Source: Pseudomonadota bacterium (GTDB taxonomy: Bacteria; Bdellovibrionota; Bdellovibrionia; Bdellovibrionales; JACTMU01). Taken from it: 64,000 nt of DNA. Below are positions 61,585-64,000 of the stretch, one piece after another. The DNA is taken from the NCBI GenBank assembly GCA_014584465.1, contig JACTMU010000075.1, positions 1 to 64,000 on the forward strand, in the 5' to 3' direction. Both the position numbers and the translations under genes were made by a program. The first letter of the stretch is position 1. The number at the start of each line of letters is the position of its first letter. Under the pieces are notes generated by a model, which had not been told where the DNA came from, searched no databases, and saw only the letters and a list, made by a program, of their open reading frames with translations.

Positions 61585-61627
61585 TCAACTCCTTCAAACA
61601 ATTTTGCACACGGTTCAACCCATCGCC

Positions 61628-61655
61628 ATCATAAAATAAAGCAGTGGATTGGCAA
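61628..61655 (-). promoter_or_regulatory. Promoter of the ferredoxin-kor-nuo operon
   Basis: On the minus strand TTGCCA (61655-61650) and TATGAT (61633-61628) are 16 bp apart. A start near 61621 gives a 40-nt leader to ATG 61581. It separates this operon from ftsQ. Confidence 0.6.
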
Positions 61656-61706
61656 GTTGAAATCCAAATGAGACCGCCACGAATCTGACGCAGAATATTA
61701 ATTTTT

Positions 61707-62450
61707 TTACTGCTTCACAATCACCTTGGAGGCATACCTCGCATCGATGACTCGATCTTTGACTCCTTGACGTTGCAGCTCTTCGACCACCTTTCCCACG
61801 CGGGTGGCCTTGAGTTGAAAGTCCCCAACCCCCATAAGGACTCGGCCCAGCCCCCCCACCAGCTGAAGCTCAAACCCCCTCTCTTCGGAAAAAAAGATCT
61901 CACTGATCTCCTGAGAAGTTAACGAGCCCTCCCTGGGAAATAGCTCCACGAGCTCAATGGCCCTCTTTCGAATCGCCAAATCCTCAAAGATTTCTCCTCG
62001 AAGAAACGGACGGTCCGTAAATTGGGTGATCTTCACTTCGGACATCAAAGAACCATCTTGAGCGACAGGAATGATCCGTCGCTGATCGCGAAGGTAGTTT
62101 GCAACCACGCGCTTTTGTTTCACAAAAATCTTAAGGCCACTTGGAAACCATCTCTGCACTGTGGCTTCAGAGATCCACTCCAGACCCTCCAGGCGCGCCT
62201 GCACCTCCAAGAGATCAAAAGACCAAATTGGATGATTCAGGAGATCCTTGAGCTGAGACTCAACCGCCAATTTTACATCGGAGGACAACTTCTGCTCTTC
62301 GCCCTCGATCTCTGCAATTTGAAGCTCTCTAAGTAAAAAAAGATCGCTTTTATAAATGAGCTCATCCATGATCCAAAGGCCAAGACCTCCTAGACATCCC
62401 AAAACAGCGATCCAAATGGTGATCTTCTTAACCCATCTACCGAGCTTCAT
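61707..62450 (-). CDS. ftsQ: FtsQ divisome protein
   Basis: A 247-residue bitopic protein. A short basic cytosolic head is followed by one helix (ITIWIAVLGCLGGLGLWIMD), then a POTRA domain (LFLLRELQIAEIEGEEQKLS, LEGLEWISEATVQRWFPSGL) and the FtsQ beta domain (VVANYLRDQRRIIPVAQDGS, RVIDARYASKVIVKQ). FtsQ links early and late septal proteins through FtsB and FtsL. It overlaps murB by 14 bp. The usual next genes ftsA and ftsZ are absent. Confidence 0.88.
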   Translation of the reverse strand: MKLGRWVKKITIWIAVLGCLGGLGLWIMDELIYKSDLFLLRELQIAEIEGEEQKLSSDVKLAVESQLKDLLNHPIWSFDLLEVQARLEGLEWISEATVQRWFPSGLKIFVKQKRVVANYLRDQRRIIPVAQDGSLMSEVKITQFTDRPFLRGEIFEDLAIRKRAIELVELFPREGSLTSQEISEIFFSEERGFELQLVGGLGRVLMGVGDFQLKATRVGKVVEELQRQGVKDRVIDARYASKVIVKQ

Positions 62451-63405
62451 GGATCTCGTCCCAATCCCCTACGCGAACAATCTCGCTTTCCAATTCAAGA
62501 CCGAACTTCTCTTTGACTCTCTTACGAGCATGTTCCATCAAACCATAAATGTCCATGGCTTTAGCCTGACCCAGATTGACAATGAAGTTTGCGTGTTTCT
62601 CCGAGATCTGTGCATCACCCCATCTGAGCCCCTTAAGTCCACATTGGTCGATCAACATGCCGGCTCTCTGGCGATCCGAAGGGTTTTTAAAAACAGATCC
62701 GCAATTGGGAAACTCCAAAGGTTGAAGGCTCAATCTCCTCTGGTTGGCCACCTTCACCTTTTCTAAGATGGACGCATCGGCCTCCAAGGGCCACGAACAT
62801 CCCACTCGAACAATCACCCCCGGCCGCCACCCACCACATCTACGATAGGACCATTGAAGTTGATCGCGATTGAGACGAACAGCATTTTGAACATCTACAT
62901 GGGATGAAATCAAAATCCCCTTCCCGAGCTGGTAGGGCTCTCCAGAGTGCCCAAACGAAATGACCTCGATCCAATCCACGATTTCACAAAACTCGCGCGG
63001 AACAATGGACTCACTCACGCCCGCGTTCATCACCACTCCGCCACCCACATCTCCCGGAAGTCCCGCTAAAAAGAGGGCAGGAGCAACTCTTCGCTTGAGA
63101 AAGGACTTGAGAAGTTCAGATTTGGAGGTCCCGGCCCAAACGTTCAATAGGAGGCGACCGCCTCTCTCTTCCTCTTCGATTCCCGTCATCTTTCTCAAGC
63201 TGATGACCAGACCCCGAACACCACGATCACTGATCAAGATGTTGGTTCCACCGCTGATGAAGGTGACAGGAACTCCCTGTTCTTGGGCCCACACAAGGCC
63301 CTTTTGAAGATCTTCAAGGGACTCGGGCATCAGGAAGGAGTCGGCAACACCCCCAACTCTCCAAGAGGAATGAGCTGCCAAAGGGTGGTCCGTGAAGATC
63401 TTCAC
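62437..63405 (-). CDS. murB: MurB UDP-N-acetylenolpyruvoylglucosamine reductase
   Basis: A 322-residue flavoenzyme of peptidoglycan synthesis. FAD contacts: SSWRVGGVADSFLMPESLED, ISGGTNILISDRGVRGLVI and LAGLPGDVGGGVVMNAGVSE; the catalytic Ser lies in FPNCGSVFKNPSDRQRAGML, with NFIVNLGQAKA near the end. It starts at GTG 63405 and overlaps murC by 3 bp and ftsQ by 14 bp. Confidence 0.94.
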   Translation of the reverse strand: MKIFTDHPLAAHSSWRVGGVADSFLMPESLEDLQKGLVWAQEQGVPVTFISGGTNILISDRGVRGLVISLRKMTGIEEEERGGRLLLNVWAGTSKSELLKSFLKRRVAPALFLAGLPGDVGGGVVMNAGVSESIVPREFCEIVDWIEVISFGHSGEPYQLGKGILISSHVDVQNAVRLNRDQLQWSYRRCGGWRPGVIVRVGCSWPLEADASILEKVKVANQRRLSLQPLEFPNCGSVFKNPSDRQRAGMLIDQCGLKGLRWGDAQISEKHANFIVNLGQAKAMDIYGLMEHARKRVKEKFGLELESEIVRVGDWDEIHEAR

Positions 63406-64000
63406 GACTCCTTAAGTGCCCCCAACACACTCTCTCCCCACTTGGTCACATCTCCTGCTCCCAAAGTTAAAAAGAGATCACCCGGCTTCAGCTGTCGGAC
63501 AATCTCCCCAACGGCATCTGGTCCCGGAGCCAAATAGCTGCAATTTTTATGATTCATCTCTTGGACCAAACGAGAACTCTCAATATTAGGAATTGGTGTT
63601 TCCCCTGCAGGATAGATGTCCAACAGGAAGAGCTGATCGGCCAACTCAAAACACTTCGTAAACTCCTTCCAACATATTTGTGTTCGAGTAAACCTGTGAG
63701 GTTGAAAAAGCACCACAATCTTCTTTTTGGGATGTCTTTCACGACAGGCAGCCAAGACCGCTCGGATCTCCGTGGGATGATGGCCGTAATCATCGTAGAC
63801 CTCCACCTCGGACCAAATACCCTTGAACTGAAGCCTTCGATCCACACCCGCAAACTTCTCCAAACCACGAGTCAAAGATTTCAGTTTGACCCCAGCCTCA
63901 AGCCCAACCGCAAGGGCCGCAAGAGCATTCAGAGCATTGTGCCTACCGGGAACAGAAAGCTGAAGAAGACCCAGATTGTCTCCAAGCCGAGAGACCGTAT
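63402..64000 (-). CDS. murC: MurC UDP-N-acetylmuramate-L-alanine ligase (3' part, cut by window edge)
   Basis: Only the C-terminal 198 or so residues lie in the window; the gene continues beyond 64000. The frame begins in the central domain (PGRHNALNALAALAVGLEAG) and runs through GVDRRLQFKG, VYDDYGHHPTEIRAVLAACR and LFQPHRFTRTQ to LKPGDLFLTLGAGDVTKWG, the C-terminal Mur ligase domain. MurC adds L-Ala to UDP-MurNAc. It heads the murC-murB-ftsQ group of a dcw cluster. Confidence 0.94.
   Translation of the reverse strand, partial: TVSRLGDNLGLLQLSVPGRHNALNALAALAVGLEAGVKLKSLTRGLEKFAGVDRRLQFKGIWSEVEVYDDYGHHPTEIRAVLAACRERHPKKKIVVLFQPHRFTRTQICWKEFTKCFELADQLFLLDIYPAGETPIPNIESSRLVQEMNHKNCSYLAPGPDAVGEIVRQLKPGDLFLTLGAGDVTKWGESVLGALKES

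Overview
The window is a 64 kb chromosomal piece of a Gram-negative, piliated bacterium. Evidence for this is LPS heptosyltransferase-like enzymes, Mla lipid transport, outer-membrane barrels, lipoproteins, type IV pili and Mur/Fts genes. The SOS mutasome cassette (an ImuA-like protein, LexA, ImuB, DnaE2), the retro-oriented pil motor genes, and the lack of any plasmid or phage block suggest a Bdellovibrionota or related former deltaproteobacterial lineage. That placement is inference from gene content, not from a marker phylogeny.

Layout. (1) 1-9.7 kb: a decayed four-helix-bundle gene, a periplasmic deacetylase-like protein, then an SOS mutagenesis cassette (imuA-like, lexA, imuB, dnaE2). 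A MazE/MazF-type toxin-antitoxin pair sits between lexA and imuB, flanked by an exact 16-bp direct repeat. An MNT/HEPN toxin-antitoxin pair follows. (2) 9.7-15 kb: two GT9 glycosyltransferases, an App1-like phosphatase, a tiny Cys-rich ORF overlapping ribF, ribF, and a Rossmann-like protein. (3) 15.1-22.3 kb: pilB-pilT-pilC-pilS-pilR, the type IV pilus motors with their two-component regulator. (4) 22.4-25.4 kb: nitronate monooxygenase, tRNA-Arg(CCU), an MscS channel, a small coiled protein and a perfect 37-bp hairpin. (5) 38.7-25.4 kb, minus strand: a dense run of sensor, degenerate GGDEF protein, alr, mlaE-mlaF-mlaD, purH, a zinc-ribbon/TPR membrane protein, a lipoprotein, a YhaM-like exonuclease and a methyltransferase, most of them overlapping. 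(6) 38.9-48 kb: nadB followed by an accessory stretch with outer-membrane and secreted proteins, REP/MITE-like repeats and a second MNT/HEPN locus whose HEPN half is broken. (7) 64-48.3 kb, minus strand: murC(partial)-murB-ftsQ, then ferredoxin, korA-korB and an 11-gene nuo operon (A,B,C,D,H,I,J,K,L,M,N).

How the genes may work together. The nuo operon has no room for nuoE, nuoF or nuoG. It follows directly on a 2-oxoacid:ferredoxin oxidoreductase and a 2[4Fe-4S] ferredoxin with a promoter of their own, so reduced ferredoxin is the likely electron donor to this complex I. The SOS cassette shares a promoter motif (core RTAY-N7-GTAY) upstream of imuA and twice at lexA, a candidate LexA operator. 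Two families of dispersed inverted repeats punctuate the accessory intervals, and in two places they supply the stop or start codon of a gene.
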